Below, one piece after another: positions 1-11,345 of a stretch of 64,000 nucleotides of DNA; positions within the stretch are counted from its first letter, which is position 1, and each line of letters opens with the position of its first letter. Source of the stretch: Chrysemys picta bellii (lineage: Eukaryota > Chordata > Testudines > Emydidae); the NCBI RefSeq assembly GCF_011386835.1, contig NC_088805.1:12768836-12832835 (forward strand), in the 5' to 3' direction. The notes under the pieces are model-generated. The model made no database searches and had not been told where the DNA came from. It worked only from the letters and a program-made list of their open reading frames with translations. A program made the position numbers and the translations under genes.

Positions 1-2244
1 ATAATATATGGTACACTGCCATTATGTTCTGCAGGAAATTCCTGGCAGCATGGTTAAAAAAATGACACACTAAAGGTGTGATTTTATTTTATTTTTTTCA
101 TATATACTAAAGCCCCTTTATATCACGCTGGCAATGTAAAGAGGCTTATGTGAGTGCAATGTAATTTATTTCATGTTAAGGTCTGTTTACCCTGCTATCC
201 GTGACTATTTGTATGTTAAACTATTCTGCTCTGAAAAGGATATACCAAGAATTCTGCTTGCCTTTAACATTTCAACACTGTCAACTCTGAAGAACAGTCA
301 GTCAAGGAAAAGCAAAGGGACTGTGATACTCAAACACATGCTTGAAAATAAATACACAGTAATATGTCTAATTTTAGGCCTGCTAGCATTGATAGCAACT
401 CTTTAAACTTATAATTCTGATGTGAACCAATTGGCATAACTTCTTCCTGTGACATTTTCTTCTCTCATAAGTGCCACAAAACACTATTTATCATCCTGAC
501 TACAGAGCTAAATGAATAAGTACCCTGATAGATCAGGACATACCAGTACTAAAAAGTCACATTGTAAGCCACCTTCTCATTCGATTTTAAAGTCTACAGG
601 ATGATTAATAGAACAAAATAATGCAGAAAAATGTTAAATTACTGTTCTACTTGAAAATCCTTTTATCTGATCGATATGTGATCTACTATACCTTAATGGT
701 GATCACATCAAAGTTGTCTTTTGTTTTGTTTGTTGTTCCTCACTGGATTGCTCTGCTATATACTGATTTATTCACTTCAGACTTCACAATGAGCTGCATT
801 CACATAAGTTCTTTTCTATAATTCAAGCACGCTCACTCAGCAATTTTTTTTTTTAAACATTCACTCAATGCCTTTTAAGCACCACTAATATGATGGAAGT
901 CTTCCACTTGAAATTTAGTATGATTTCCCTTGTCTTAATATAATGGATTTTAAATGGATATTTCCTGTAGATACTCTTGTACTTCTGAACTCTGACACAA
1001 ATCAGTATTTTTAAACACTGTGGACGAAAGGATAAAAAATCAGGGCCAAACCCTTAAGGCAAAAAAAGACAGAAAACTAAAAATGTATGTAGTTAGACTA
1101 AAGAAAACATTTTAAAAGTATAATGCATTACCCCACTATTATTTCAAGTCTGAGACAAATTCTTATGATTGAACTCCTAGGGCTAAATGCTGTACGTACT
1201 CCACTTCCTGAGATGCAGCCCAAAAAGACTGATGGGAGGCAAAGATGCAGTTATGTTATGTTTGCACCCTATGAATTCTAGGCTGCTAGAGGGCTGAAAC
1301 AGCAGCCCATAGCCTAGGCATAGTCGCCCAGAACCCCTGGAGCACTTGATGTTATGGGCATGCTCCTTCTGCCACTGATATGCCCCCTACACCAGGGCTT
1401 GAGAGTAGGGTGAGGTGAGGGATATTTACACAGGATCTGCACTACCCTTGCACTGGAGAAATTTGCCCCAAGCCTCTTGCAGCTCTTATATAGCCCCTAT
1501 GAGCTGCCACAGTAGTGTATGGGGGCTGGAATAGTATTCAAAATCAGCCCCCTAATATTAAGAGAGGTATCACCTGATAGAGACAGAATAAGGAGCCTCT
1601 TTAATGCAATATCATTCATGGCAATTCCTGAAATTCAAGGGAGGAATCCTGCAAATTCTTATTCAAGAGAGTAGCCTTACACATGCGAGCAATCTCACTT
1701 AAGTCAATGGAATGTCTTGTGAGTAAGAGTTTGCAAGATCAGCCTCAAAAGAAAAAAACATACATTGCTCTTCTGACACATTACAACAGAACCTTGTTTC
1801 AACATATGTGAACTGAGTGAGCCTTTATCTTTTAAAAGTAAGAATTCACGCTGCTATTACAAAACCTGCAAACAATCTAAAAAGTGAGAACAGCATCATC
1901 ATGCAGTATAATTGTCCCTCACTCAAAAGCAGCAAGACATTCTTTTAAAGTCTTCAGATGTAACTCAATGATAAATTACAAAAATAAGAACACTAACTAA
2001 AGAAAATAAGATCAGCAAAAATAAGTAAAGTTATTTCTCATGAATGGAATTTTAAGTAAACTGAAAAAATTTAAGCTGTAAATTTTTTTTTTTTAATAAG
2101 GTACATTCAACTATCTGCTTTGGCCTCCTTAAGTATTTAATCATTTGAAATGCATACTTAAAATGACGTGGAAAGATTAAGATGCCAGAGCACCCTTATG
2201 TATCTTTCTGAAATAAATATTTTGAATTTAAAAAAAAATCCTAC
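1..2244. other. RSPH14 intron 3 (partial), no exon seen
   Basis: AT-rich DNA beyond the third RSPH14 coding exon. I looked for further RSPH14 exons on the minus strand and for the end of GNAZ, which in human lies within RSPH14 on the opposite strand, and recognised neither. The short open frames here show no family signature. This is most simply the start of a long intron. Confidence 0.5.
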
Positions 2245-2363
2245 CCGCCGGTAACTCTGCCATTATTTCAAACGCCCGGTGCATGTTTCTCCGACAGATA
2301 TCCACTGGATCATTCAAGAGCTGGGACAGGGCAGGAATGACTCCATTTTCTATAAAACCATCC
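2245..2363 (-). CDS. RSPH14: RSPH14 coding exon 3
   Basis: The acceptor is TTTGTAG|GGATGG on the minus strand. The exon completes the split arginine codon and encodes [19 protein letters not shown] and [20 protein letters not shown]. It ends GCGG|GTAGGA. The 119-bp length fits phase 2 in and phase 1 out. Confidence 0.85.
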
Positions 2364-5300
2364 CTACAAACAGAAAGCTGGGTTTATGGGAGATTTAATT
2401 AGGCAAAACAAAACTCATAAATCCTACCAATGTGTAATAATCTCACTGACATTCTGTTCTAAATCTTAACACACGCCAGCAATCTTGATGAAACTGCTGC
2501 TGAATATTCTTCACTGAAACTTGAGCTACCATCTCCACTTCCCAGTATCATCCAGTAAACTCTGGTGAATATACTTGCCTGCCAACATTATGAGTAGCCA
2601 TTATATAAAGGACTTCAGTTGTTTTTTCTCGAACAGTGCTATCTTGGTCTAGAAGCAAATATTTCAGGTTATCCAGGAATCCTAAGAGACAGAATAGATT
2701 AATTTTTTTTAACATTTCTTTACTTCTTAAAATAGCAATGATTGGGTCAAACTCTGGCACTGACACATCAAGAAAGAAAATGACTTCCAGAGTTGAAGAC
2801 TTACCACCAAAAATGCCATGCCATGAATCTCCCAGTATTGAAATTTCACAACTGTAGTGTATGAGTTATAGCTGTAATATGCTTAACACAGCTAGCATCA
2901 CCAAGGGCATGATTCAAAACCCAGTGAAGACAATGGAAAGACTTTTGTTAACTTCAGTGGGCACTGGATCAGGCCATAAGCAATTAGGCTGTTGTGTTCT
3001 GTACTAGCTAAGGTCCTAATCCTGCAATACTTATGCATTTGCTTAACTCTACGCTTGCAAGTAGCCCCACTAAGGCAGAGGCTCAAGTTCTCAATTTTTT
3101 TTGCTGGACCTCCTTTGAAAATATTTCAGGCTGTGATGACCAAACCCTGCACCCTCCCCACTACCATTCCACTGATGGGCAGCAGGTATCATAGGCTGGG
3201 CCTCTCCAAACAGCCAGGCCCACGCTCCACAGCTCCCCCTGTGCGGTGGCCCCGGGGCTGGGGCTGTGCCATCCATCCTCCTGGAACTATGGGGTTAGGG
3301 CCATGCTGCCTGGGGCTGGAGCTGTGTCGCCCAGCGCTCTGGAGCCGGCAGCCACGGGGGTGGGGGGGTGTAGAAGGGGCAGGGTGGGGCTGGGGATTAG
3401 CAGGCAGTTCACACACTGCCCATGATTCCACCATTACAGCTGCAAGCGGTGGCGCAACCTTCAGAGATAGCTCCCCAACCAGCAGTTGTACTCTCGGGAC
3501 CCCTAGTTTGAGAAACGCTGCACTAAAGTCAATGGAGCTACTTGTGACTAAAACTAAGAACATCTAAGTTTGCAGGATTGGAGCCTAAACTGTTTGGACT
3601 TTTTTCAAGGGTAGTCCCAAGCAGAGGTTATGTGAAGAAGAAATGAACTTGATTTCCTTACTTGGCCATACATTTACTAGGCTATTATTGGCTGGGGGTG
3701 GAGGACAGGCAGTACACCTGGTAGCAAGGGCAGAGTATGAGGCTAGGTCTATACTACCCGCCTGAATCGGCGGGTAGAAATCAACCTCTCGGGGATCGAT
3801 TTATCGCGTCCCGTTGGGACGCGACAATCGATCCCCGAATCGACATTCTTACTCCACCAGCGGAGGTGGGAGTAAGCGCCATCGACAGGAAGCCGCAGAG
3901 GTCGATTTTGCCGCCGTCCTCACAGCGGGGTAAGTCGGCTGCGATACGTCAAATTCAGCTACGCTATTCACGTAGCTGAATTTGCGTATCTTAAATCGAC
4001 TCCCCCCTGTAGTGTGGATGTAGCCTTAGTCTTATATTATTACCTTTGCAACTGTAGTTCAGATTAAAAAATAACTTGACAGGTTCCAAATGGGATGACC
4101 AGTATTCCTGGGTAGAGGAAATATCACCAAAGGAAGGACTTCAAGGATAGCAGTGGGGGAGGGAAAGCTCAGTGGTTTGAGCATTAGCCTGCTAAATCCA
4201 GGGTTGTGAGTTCAATCCTTGAGGGGGCCATTTGGGGATTTAGTTGGGGATTGGTTCTGCTTTGAGCAGGGGGTTAGACTAGATGACCTCCTGAGGTCCC
4301 TTCCAACCCTAATAATCTAAGGCTAGGGGCTTGTCTATACTTACCGCGCTGGTTCGGCGGCAGGCAATCGAACTTCTGGGTTCGATTTATCGCGTCTTGT
4401 CTGGACGCGATAAATCGAACTCAGAAGTGCTCCCCGTTGACTCCGGTAATCCTGCTCGCCGCAAGGAGTACGTGGAGTCGACCGGGGGAGCCTGCCTGCC
4501 GGGTCTGGACGGCGGTAAGTTCGAACTAAGGTACGTCGACTTCAGCTATGTTATTCACGTAGCTGAAGTTGCGTACCTTAGTTCGATTTGGGGGTTTAGT
4601 GTAGACCAAGCCTTAGTCTACACTACCCGCCTGAATCGGCGGGTAGAAATCGACCTCTCGGGGATCAATTTATCGCGTCCCGTCGGGACGCGACAATAGA
4701 TCCCCGAATCGGCGCTCTTACTCCACCAGCGGAGGTGGGAGTAAGCGCCGCCGACAGAAAGCCGCAGAAGTCGATTTTGCCGCCGTCCTCACAGCGGGGT
4801 AAGTCGGCTGCGATACGTCGAATTCAGCTACGCTATTCACGTAGCTGAATTTGCGTATCTTAAATCGACTCCCCCCTGTAGTGTAGATGTACCCTATGAT
4901 TCTATGAATGGAGATTAGAATGGTGGCAGAGCTGAAGCAAATTCCTTCTTTAGTTTAAGTTAAACTAGCTATAGGTATGCAGCACCCAGAGTGCCAAAAA
5001 AAATGCATAAGAGACTGAATTCAATGGAGCTGTGCCAGAGCTGAGTTGGGGTTTGTTTGGGGTTTTTTAATGACCGTTTGCAGTAGGAGATCATTTAACC
5101 TGCCCACACCAGGGGAAAATATTGATACAAATCTTGGGAAAACAGAGGTGATAAGATACAATGCAGATGACTGTTACAATATTCATAGATTTGTAAGCCT
5201 GACAAATATTTTATTCTATATTATTTAAAGGTTCATCAGAGTATAGACCCTGATCCTGCAATGTGAACTGATGGTTTGTACCATTACACCCGTGCAGAAT

Positions 5301-5974
5301 GCCAATGAGGTCAACAGGACTCCACATGGATGTAAATGTCAGCACTATCTGATCCATGCGGGTGGTTTTCCATGAGTGCACTCTTATGCCTGTGTAAAGC
5401 CCCCATGAAGTCAGTAGACTTACACATGGGCGTAAGTGTCCAACTGCACAGAACAGCCTGGCTGCTCAGGGACTCTGAGAACCGTTCCACCCTCAGACAC
5501 AATGTAGGAAGAAAGTTAAGCAGCGATCCCATGCACATAAAATCTAACTAGTGAATAGGGAAAGTCTTTTTCTCTTGGACTATTTACAACTTTTTAAAAA
5601 CATTTGCTAAACCACAGAATGTGAAGCATGATGTTCCTTGTATTTCTGAGGTAAAAAACAAGCATGAATAAAATGAAAACCTTTACAGGGCTTTTGTACA
5701 TCCTAAAGAAACAAACAAAACCCCCTTTCCCAGAGCCCCGTATTCTGGAAATCTGTGGCAGCAGAGATCACTTACCTAGTTTTATTGCTTGGTAGACATT
5801 CTCTGGGTCATGCACTAAGTCACATAGGGCCATCAATGCTCTCTGCCGGGTCAGCAGCTCAGGGGACTGTAACTCCTCATTCAGCTTAGGTAGGGCCCTT
5901 GCCCCAAAAGCAATGGGGGCTTTAGTGGGGTCAATGTTGGGGGGCAGTTTGGCTGAGATACGAGCATGTGCCAT
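2245..5974 (-). CDS. RSPH14: RSPH14 (radial spoke head 14 homolog), first three coding exons
   Basis: RSPH14 (also RTDR1) is an armadillo-repeat protein of the radial spoke in motile cilia and sperm flagella. Three minus-strand coding exons join in phase: 5974-5776 (199 bp), 2681-2579 (103 bp) and 2363-2245 (119 bp), giving 140 codons plus one base. The N-terminus [20 protein letters not shown] followed by an [18 protein letters not shown] stretch is characteristic of the family; exon 2 carries VREKTTEVL and exon 3 carries an ARM-like helix pair ([22 protein letters not shown]). The start is the first ATG of the conserved N-terminus. The family protein is about 350 aa, so the rest lies left of the window. 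Intron 2 begins with GC instead of GT. The gene runs head-to-head with RAB36, as in human. The call rests on remembered family sequence, not a search. Confidence 0.93.
2579..2681 (-). CDS. RSPH14: RSPH14 coding exon 2, followed by a GC donor
   Basis: The acceptor is TCTCTTAG|GATTCC on the minus strand, and the exon completes the split glycine codon from exon 1. It encodes [19 protein letters not shown] and [14 protein letters not shown] plus two bases of an arginine codon. The exon ends GGCAG|GCAAGT, a non-canonical GC donor with an otherwise perfect consensus. Confidence 0.88.
2911..2979. repeat. Short palindromic ancient repeat
   Basis: The left arm GGGCATGATTCAAAACCC is roughly complementary to GGCACTGGATCAGGCC on the right, enclosing a TCAATGG-like core. 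Related TGAAGTCAATGG-type fragments recur at about 5230-5440, 7190-7265, 17929-18008, 22498-22555, 24312-24412, 29344-29400, 40810-40860 and 57668-57740. It looks like an old amniote palindromic MITE family; I cannot assign a superfamily. Confidence 0.4.
3076..3520. mobile_element. hAT-like non-autonomous DNA transposon
   Basis: The termini are CAGAGGCTCAAGTTCTCAA on the left and, reverse-complemented on the right, CAGCGTTTCTCAAACTAGGG. Both resemble the CAGNG..TTCTCAA ends of hAT elements. The flanking 8-bp duplication is CACTAAGG (3068-3075) versus CACTAAAG (3521-3528). The interior is GC-rich (3220-3370) and has no credible protein. The element sits in RSPH14 intron 1. Confidence 0.75.
3741..4025. 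mobile_element. PIF/Harbinger-like MITE, copy 1
   Basis: A 285-bp element running from GGCTAGGTCTATAC to GTGGATGTAGCC (imperfect terminal inverted repeats), flanked by TGA (3738-3740) and TTA (4026-4028), a degenerate 3-bp target duplication. It holds two strong internal hairpins: TTTATCGCGTCCC with GGGACGCGAC, and ATTCAGCTACG with CGTAGCTGAAT. It closely matches the outer element at 4321-4894 and is related to those at 4326-4612 and 36607-36902. Confidence 0.7.
4154..4320 (+). mobile_element. Cry-type tRNA-derived SINE with CR1-like 3' tail
   Basis: A tRNA-like head with box A AAGCTCAGTGGTTTGAGC and box B GAGTTCAATCC is followed by a body and a CR1-like tail (GACCTCCTGAGGTCCCTTCC). The terminal ATTCTATG repeat is split: the SINE resumes at 4895-4908 (TATGATTCTATGAA) after the MITE insertion. 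SINEs of this build, sharing the CR1 3' end, are a known turtle family. Confidence 0.8.
4321..4894. mobile_element. PIF/Harbinger-like MITE, copy 2 (interrupted by copy 3)
   Basis: The outer element is 4321-4325 (GGCTA) plus about 4613-4894. It matches copy 1 along its length, but its left terminal repeat is split by another MITE. Flanks are TAA (4318-4320) and TAT (4895-4897). It lies inside the 3' tail of the Cry SINE. Confidence 0.65.
4326..4612. mobile_element. PIF/Harbinger-like MITE, copy 3 (nested)
   Basis: An inner 287-bp element. Its left end carries GGCTTGTCTATACTTACC and its right end, reverse-complemented, GGCTTGGTCTACACTAAACC. Flanks are CTA (4323-4325) and TTA (4613-4615). Internal hairpins are TTTATCGCGTCTTG/GACGCGATAAA and CAGCTATGTTATTCACGTAGCTG. 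An open frame at 4331-4699 runs across two elements and is not a gene. Confidence 0.65.
5776..5974 (-). CDS. RSPH14: RSPH14 coding exon 1
   Basis: The ATG is at 5974-5972. The exon encodes 66 residues plus the first base of a glycine codon, and the donor is CTAG|GTAAGT read on the minus strand. It includes the N-terminal [11 protein letters not shown] segment and the start of the first ARM repeat ([19 protein letters not shown]). Confidence 0.93.
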
Positions 5975-6170
5975 CCCTAGGTACTATGGGATGGAGTCCC
6001 TCTGTTCGCTAGACACCCCAAAAATCACTTTCCCAGAGGGGGTGGCTAAAGTACCCCAGGAAGCAGGAACTCCTGCTTTCAAGACGCACTGAGCCCCCAG
6101 CAGAGCTTCTCTGGCAAGGAGTCAAACTATGACGAGCGTAGGACAGAGGATGGGAGGAGGGAGGGACGCG

Positions 6171-6189
6171 CCCCCCCCCCCCCCCCCCC
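6171..6189. repeat. Poly-C tract
   Basis: A run of 19 C upstream of RSPH14, at the edge of the GC-rich promoter region. It could form G-quadruplex/i-motif structures and is prone to assembly error. Confidence 0.9.
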
Positions 6190-6578
6190 GTTTATTTCTG
6201 TCTCTGTCGAATTCTGCTGCGCTGTTTCGGCGGGACGGTTTGGTTCTGACTGTTGTGAAGCCAAAAAACGGAAGCAAGACTCCCACTGGGGCCGGTTTAC
6301 AGTGGGGTAGCTGGGGGAGGGGGCTTCTTCCCGCCCCCCAGAAACGTTGAAAACGGCTCCTCTGAGCGAACTACGGGGGCGGGGTCGTTTTCAGGGAACC
6401 CCCTGACGCCGTTTGTTCGGTCTGAGGTTTCAAAACAACAACTCGTAAGGGTTTGTCCTGTTTTAAAAAATCCCAACCCGAACGGAGCCAAGTGGGCACC
6501 CCCCGCCGGGCCCCGCTCCTCGGGCCCCTGCGCCTCGCCTGGGCCCGCTCACAATTGCTAGGGCCCGGGCCGGCGCTG

Positions 6579-6591
6579 GTTGCTAAGCAGC
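6579..6591. promoter_or_regulatory. RFX X-box-like motif 1
   Basis: GTTGCTAAGCAGC has two half-sites (GTTGCT, AGCAGC) around one base and differs by one base from the palindromic GTTGCY-N-RGCAAC pattern. RFX factors bind X-boxes in many ciliary gene promoters, which fits RSPH14. Confidence 0.5.
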
Positions 6592-6697
6592 GGAGACGCT
6601 CTATGTGTGCGCCGGGTTCTGTGAATAGGTAACTGCGGGGCCTGCCACTGCAGGCTACCGGCCTGCGCAAACAGCGCAGCTAAGGCATTCTCCGCTT

Positions 6698-6710
6698 GTT
6701 GCTAAGCAGG
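6698..6710. promoter_or_regulatory. RFX X-box-like motif 2 (repeat of motif 1)
   Basis: GTTGCTAAGCAG recurs 119 bp after motif 1. Each copy is followed by GTGAATAGG (6621-6629 and 6733-6741), so the whole module appears duplicated. Confidence 0.45.
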
Positions 6711-7794
6711 GCCAGCGCCAGTGACGTAGTTGGTGAATAGGAAGCTGGGGCCGTTATTAGCGTTGGGAAGGGCACTGAGGAGAGAAGTGACCGAACTATC
6801 GAGCTGGGGAGGCGATGTCCCTACTGGATGGACGGGAAGAGAGAGACTCTTAGGAGGGGTGAGCCCCCCCTTCTTAGGGCCGGATAATGGGGGCTCCGCT
6901 GACAATCCCCGATGCGGGGAGGGTGTGAGCCCCGCTGAGGAGAGTGTTTATAAATCTCCCTCTGGGGAAAGGGGAGACGCCCCACAACCTGCCCCATTGG
7001 GGTGGGGGGCATTGTTAACTATCTCCGGGGGGGGCACCTGTACGCTTTTGCGTGGCTCATTTAAACCCTCCCTTATCAGTGTTTGAAATCTGCCTTCGTC
7101 AAATGAGAGCCACGGAGAGGCCCTCGACTAGGATTGTTGGTCTGCTGGTCACTCCCTTTACACACCCTGTCCAGGGTCCCTGGGCCAAATCCTGCCCACA
7201 GTTATACTCCCTGCATCCCACTGACATCGCTGGGGCTGCATGGGGTGTAACTGAGGCCAGAATTTGGCCTTCTATCTATCCATCCAGGGGCAGATGTACA
7301 CAGTATCCCAATGTTTATGACGATACAATTAAATCATTGGTGGAGAAAAGCCAGCACCAGGGTTCACTCTGAGTGAAATGGGAGCGTAGCCTGTATAAAG
7401 ATTCAAGAATCAGGCCCAAGGATGGGAGGAGAGAAGAAGGAGGTTTGGGGAGGCCAATACAAAATAATGTTGTTTAGGCTGGTCATAAAAAGAAGGAGGT
7501 GCATTATTTTCCTGTACCTATTATTTATAGGTAGTAATATTGAACTTGAATGATTTCAGACAGTCAGAATGCAGGGATATTGCACAGTGACTGACATATA
7601 ACTGTATGCTTATGTCTCTTTTATGCCTCTTTCTGCACTCTAGCTGAGGAGTTCAGGTTTCCATAATTACAGTAAGATTACTTCTCAATAGCTGTGTGAT
7701 ATGCAGATCCCTGTTTTCTGACCATATATGCAGCACGACTATTATCCAAGTGTCTCCTGCAGGCTTAAAGAACTGTACAAACTGTTGGTTATAT

Positions 7795-7975
7795 TTCTGG
7801 AGTGGCTGCCACTCACTCGCTTGCTGCATGACTTTGGGCAGATCAGTTAACTTCTCCTTGATTCAATTTCCCAGTCTGCAAAATTAGGATAATAATAATC
7901 AACTTTATAAAGTGCTTTGAGGTCCTCAAATGAAAGGTGATATATTTAAATGCAGAATACTGTTATTATTTTGGG
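7795..7975 (+). repeat. MIR-like ancient SINE
   Basis: It contains the CORE-like CTTGCTGCATGACTTTGGGC, a TTCAATTTCCCAGTCTGCAA segment and a tail of the AAAGTGCTTTGAGGTCCTC type, in the order expected for MIR/CORE-SINEs. Confidence 0.6.
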
Positions 7976-8134
7976 GAAAATATGCCAGAATGCTAAAGAC
8001 CAAACTATATTAAAAAACCTTGGTTTATAATAAGGCAACACTTTTTAATGGACCCATTTGCAGACTATTATTTCTGTAGAAAACAAAATATTTAAAATTA
8101 TTCTAATATTGACCAAGAGAAAGGCATTGTTTAG

Positions 8135-8345
8135 TAATTTGATAATGGGACTGGGCAACAGGCACTCCTGAATCCTAATCTTAGCTCTGCCTCTAATTCT
8201 TTCTCTAGCCTTGGAAAGTCATTTAGCTGCTGTCTCAGTTTCTCCATTTGTAAAGTGGATTAATATTTGCCTACCTCACAGAACTGATTACAGTAGATAG
8301 GTATTTTTTGTGTGAAGTGCCTTGAACATGAAAACAACAATCTAA
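8135..8345 (+). repeat. MIR-like ancient SINE
   Basis: It contains AGCTCTGCCTCTAATTC, then CTTGGAAAGTCATTTAGCTG, TCAGTTTCTCCATTTGTAAA and GAAGTGCCTTGAACATG, the MIR order. Confidence 0.6.
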
Positions 8346-11172
8346 TTGTTAAATGTTATTGGTTCAAGAAAGCCAAAATAAGAGTATCTAACCTGGTTCA
8401 TGTTATTTGATTTAGAGTTCTACTCTTATAGGGTGAAAGGACAGATCTGCATTAAAATTAGTATCACAAAGGCACAAAACAAGCTCAATATTCTGTGATT
8501 TCCTAATAAAAAGAACAATACAAAGGAAGGCTCAGCAGTTGGTTGAAGACATTTTAATCCCTCTGTATGTGAAGAAGTAAAAGTGGATATTGTCTCAGAT
8601 CAAATATGCATAACAGAAAAACTTGTGTAAGATTATTTGATTTAACAAACAGTGCATACATCATACTAAATCCCCATGCTTCATAGAGATGGCACAGTCC
8701 TGTGTTTACCTTCCTTCTACAGGTAGTTCCATTGAAATCAACGGGACACCTCTTATGAATAGTAAGTAAGATTTACGACCTGCTCCTTCTTCTCCCATTT
8801 AAATTAATGATAGCTTTGCTATTGACTTCAGTTGGAGCAGAATAGGGTCTCTTGCCTTTTAGTTGAAAAGTATATGTTTAATTTATTTAATTATGTTAAA
8901 GCTTTTGCACCTAAAACAATTAGTGAAATGGTTTCTCAGCATGCAGCCTTTTAAGAGAGGAGGAAATTTCAGGCATATTAAAAAAAGGGAAAAAAATCTT
9001 AGTATTTCACATCAAACTTATGATTCTAGGGGACTTTGAATCCTTGAAGGTGTGAAATGGCTGTATTAGTGGCCTTGGGGCCTTATGAAAACCACACCAT
9101 GTGATGCTGGGCAAACCTAAGATATGTAGTAACCATTATTTTGATGCACTGGTTTGTCAACATCCCTCCTGACACATTTTATCGTATGTCACAGAAATAA
9201 AACACATAGCTCAGAAAAAAACTTTGGTGGAGCCAAATGCTTGAAAAAGATCCAACTACTGTTTTAAAATAGCTGAGAGTTGGAGCCTATAAATTAGAGA
9301 CTGAAAAGGGCACAATTATGTGGGAATGCTAGTTAATCTCTCTATAATAAGGTTGATATAAAAACAAAAACATTTTTAAACGATTGAAAGTAAATATAAA
9401 ATTATGCTTTCCATTAGACATACACTGCTTTGGCTGCTGTTCTTCACCTATGCAGGGTTTTGGCCGTATGTCTTTACTTTATGCATAGATCTACTCATAC
9501 CCTCATTTTTGGGCCATGCCCACATTTCTTCCTCCACATTACTTTCCAGAGACCCACCACAGATATGACATCTGGATTATTTCCTCTGTGCATTGTTTCC
9601 ACTTGGTAGACCCTTACACATACACATAAGTGGCCTCAAGACTTGCCTCTGTTTTTCAGTACCAGCCCATTAATGTTTATGGCATAGGATTATGTGGAAG
9701 TTTAAAATTTGATACCTTGGTAGGCAGGAAGCATATGTCACTGCAATGCTGATTACCTCAGTCTCAGGGTGCTTTGGGTTCTCACTCAGGCAACCGTGAC
9801 ATGTTCTGGCATCAGGGAAAATCAACTGTTTGTGCAGCTTGTGCTACAAAAATGGTTACTTCCCCACTCTTCACAAAGCAGTTAAATATTCATACCCATG
9901 AGCTAATTTTCATTATGTTTGTGCAACAGCTATAATAATCAGAGTTCTTAGACAGGATTTTACAAAGACAACGGTATGGGTCAGTCAGATTAGTAGGATT
10001 AACATCAGACAAAGGAATAGATGCTGGCTTGTCTGTCATTGAAAACCACAGTGGCAAACTTTTTTGTTACTGTTAAAATGGTCTTCAAGAAAACATACTT
10101 ATTTTCTTAATCTCAGAATTTGGGAGCAAATTGTCCAGTAAACCAGCTAGGCCCATGTTGTGGGTTAGAAACTCATTGAGTGTGCACTTGTGGAGTTTCC
10201 TCCTACTTCCACTGGGATGTGGGCTCTTCCATTTGCAGAATGGGAGGAGGGTGTCATGAATAACCTGCAGACCTCCCAATATCCACAGGAAACCAGGCCA
10301 TCCTTACAAAGGACCTGTGCCTCCACTCTGCCTTCTCTCCTACCTCCTTGGTTCTTTGGCAGGAACCATGCTGTCCTGGGCTTCTCCAGAGGCCATTAGC
10401 TTTGAAAAACTCCTTCAGGAGTAACAGGGGCAGCATTAATTTATTCTAATTTTCTGAAGGATGTTGGAGAGAAAGATGGAGAATAGCTGGCCTGCCAGAC
10501 CCAAATTCCCTCTCCATTCATAGTCTGTTTTACATAGAATACTGATAAAGATGTTTCTATAGCACTGATGGAAATGGGGGATGATGCAATGAAGGCAACA
10601 TGTCCCTTTTCTTTCTCTATGACCAGGTCCCCTCCAACCCTGTAGGCAGAGGGAATGATCTGGGCCTTAATACAGACCTCTGGTCATAGCCAGCTTTAAA
10701 GTTTTCTTATTTTCCTTAGTGGTTTTTGACAGCTTTGTATTTCTTAAATCATTATCCATGCTCCCTCATTGTACAGTACAGTTTATTGATTTACTTGCTG
10801 GGAGAATGGGACCGAAGCATGAGAAAAGTAAATATACTGGTTACTAACCAAGACAACCAGGTTATTTAAATTGGTTACCTTGGTCTCTTTTGCACTTTGG
10901 ATTCATTGAGAGTGGTATTGATTTTTATAGTTTTGTGAAAGGACTCTAGGAGACAAGCAGTGACTCAGCCTGTGTACACAGGGCAATTGTGTGATTAGGA
11001 TGTTCTAGAACAGAATAGAGGGAGGTTAAGGAAGCAGCTCATATGGTGAGACTGTCACCCAGGCATTAAGGTTTTTGTTCTGATTTAAAATGATTAATTT
11101 AAAATGTGAAAACTGGCTAAAATTGATCCCCATTAGCCACAAAGGCGTCTTATATGTAAAGGTCCAAATCCT

Positions 11173-11345
11173 TTATAGATTCCAAGGCTAGAAGGGACCA
11201 TTGTGATCAGGTAGTGTGACCCTCCTGTATAACACAGGCCATAGAACTTCCCCAAAATAATTCCTAGAATAGATCTTTTGGAAAAACAACCAGTCTTGAT
11301 TTAAAAATTGCCAGTGAGGGAGAATCCCCCATGACCCTTGGTAAA
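11173..11345 (-). repeat. CR1-family 3' end fragment
   Basis: Read on the minus strand this resembles the 3'UTR of the CR1 ending at 37826 (GATCATAATGGTCCCTTCTG): the plus strand has AGAAGGGACCATTGTGATCA and TATAACACAGGCCATAGAAC. Diverged. Confidence 0.5.

Larger units (their letters stand above)
6480..7030. promoter_or_regulatory. CpG-rich RSPH14 promoter region
   Basis: A GC- and CpG-rich block 0.5-1 kb upstream of the RSPH14 ATG (5974, minus). It contains two X-box-like motifs, a CRE-like TGACGTA (6722-6728) and GC boxes. No TATA box was identified, and I cannot place the transcription start. It may be bidirectional, but no spliced plus-strand product is evident from it. Confidence 0.55.

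Noticed and set aside
1..2244. Search for GNAZ sequence (nested in RSPH14 in human)
   Set aside because: No G-protein alpha motifs were found; the gene probably lies outside the window.
3189..3563. Overlapping GC-rich frames on both strands near 3.2-3.5 kb
   Set aside because: They fall within the hAT element defined by terminal repeats and an 8-bp duplication.
4331..4699. 122-codon frame
   Set aside because: Crosses the boundary of two nested MITEs and is made of their palindromic sequence.
10085..10436. Opposed frames of 60-70 codons between RSPH14 and RAB36
   Set aside because: Short, overlapping on both strands, no family signature and no convincing splice sites.
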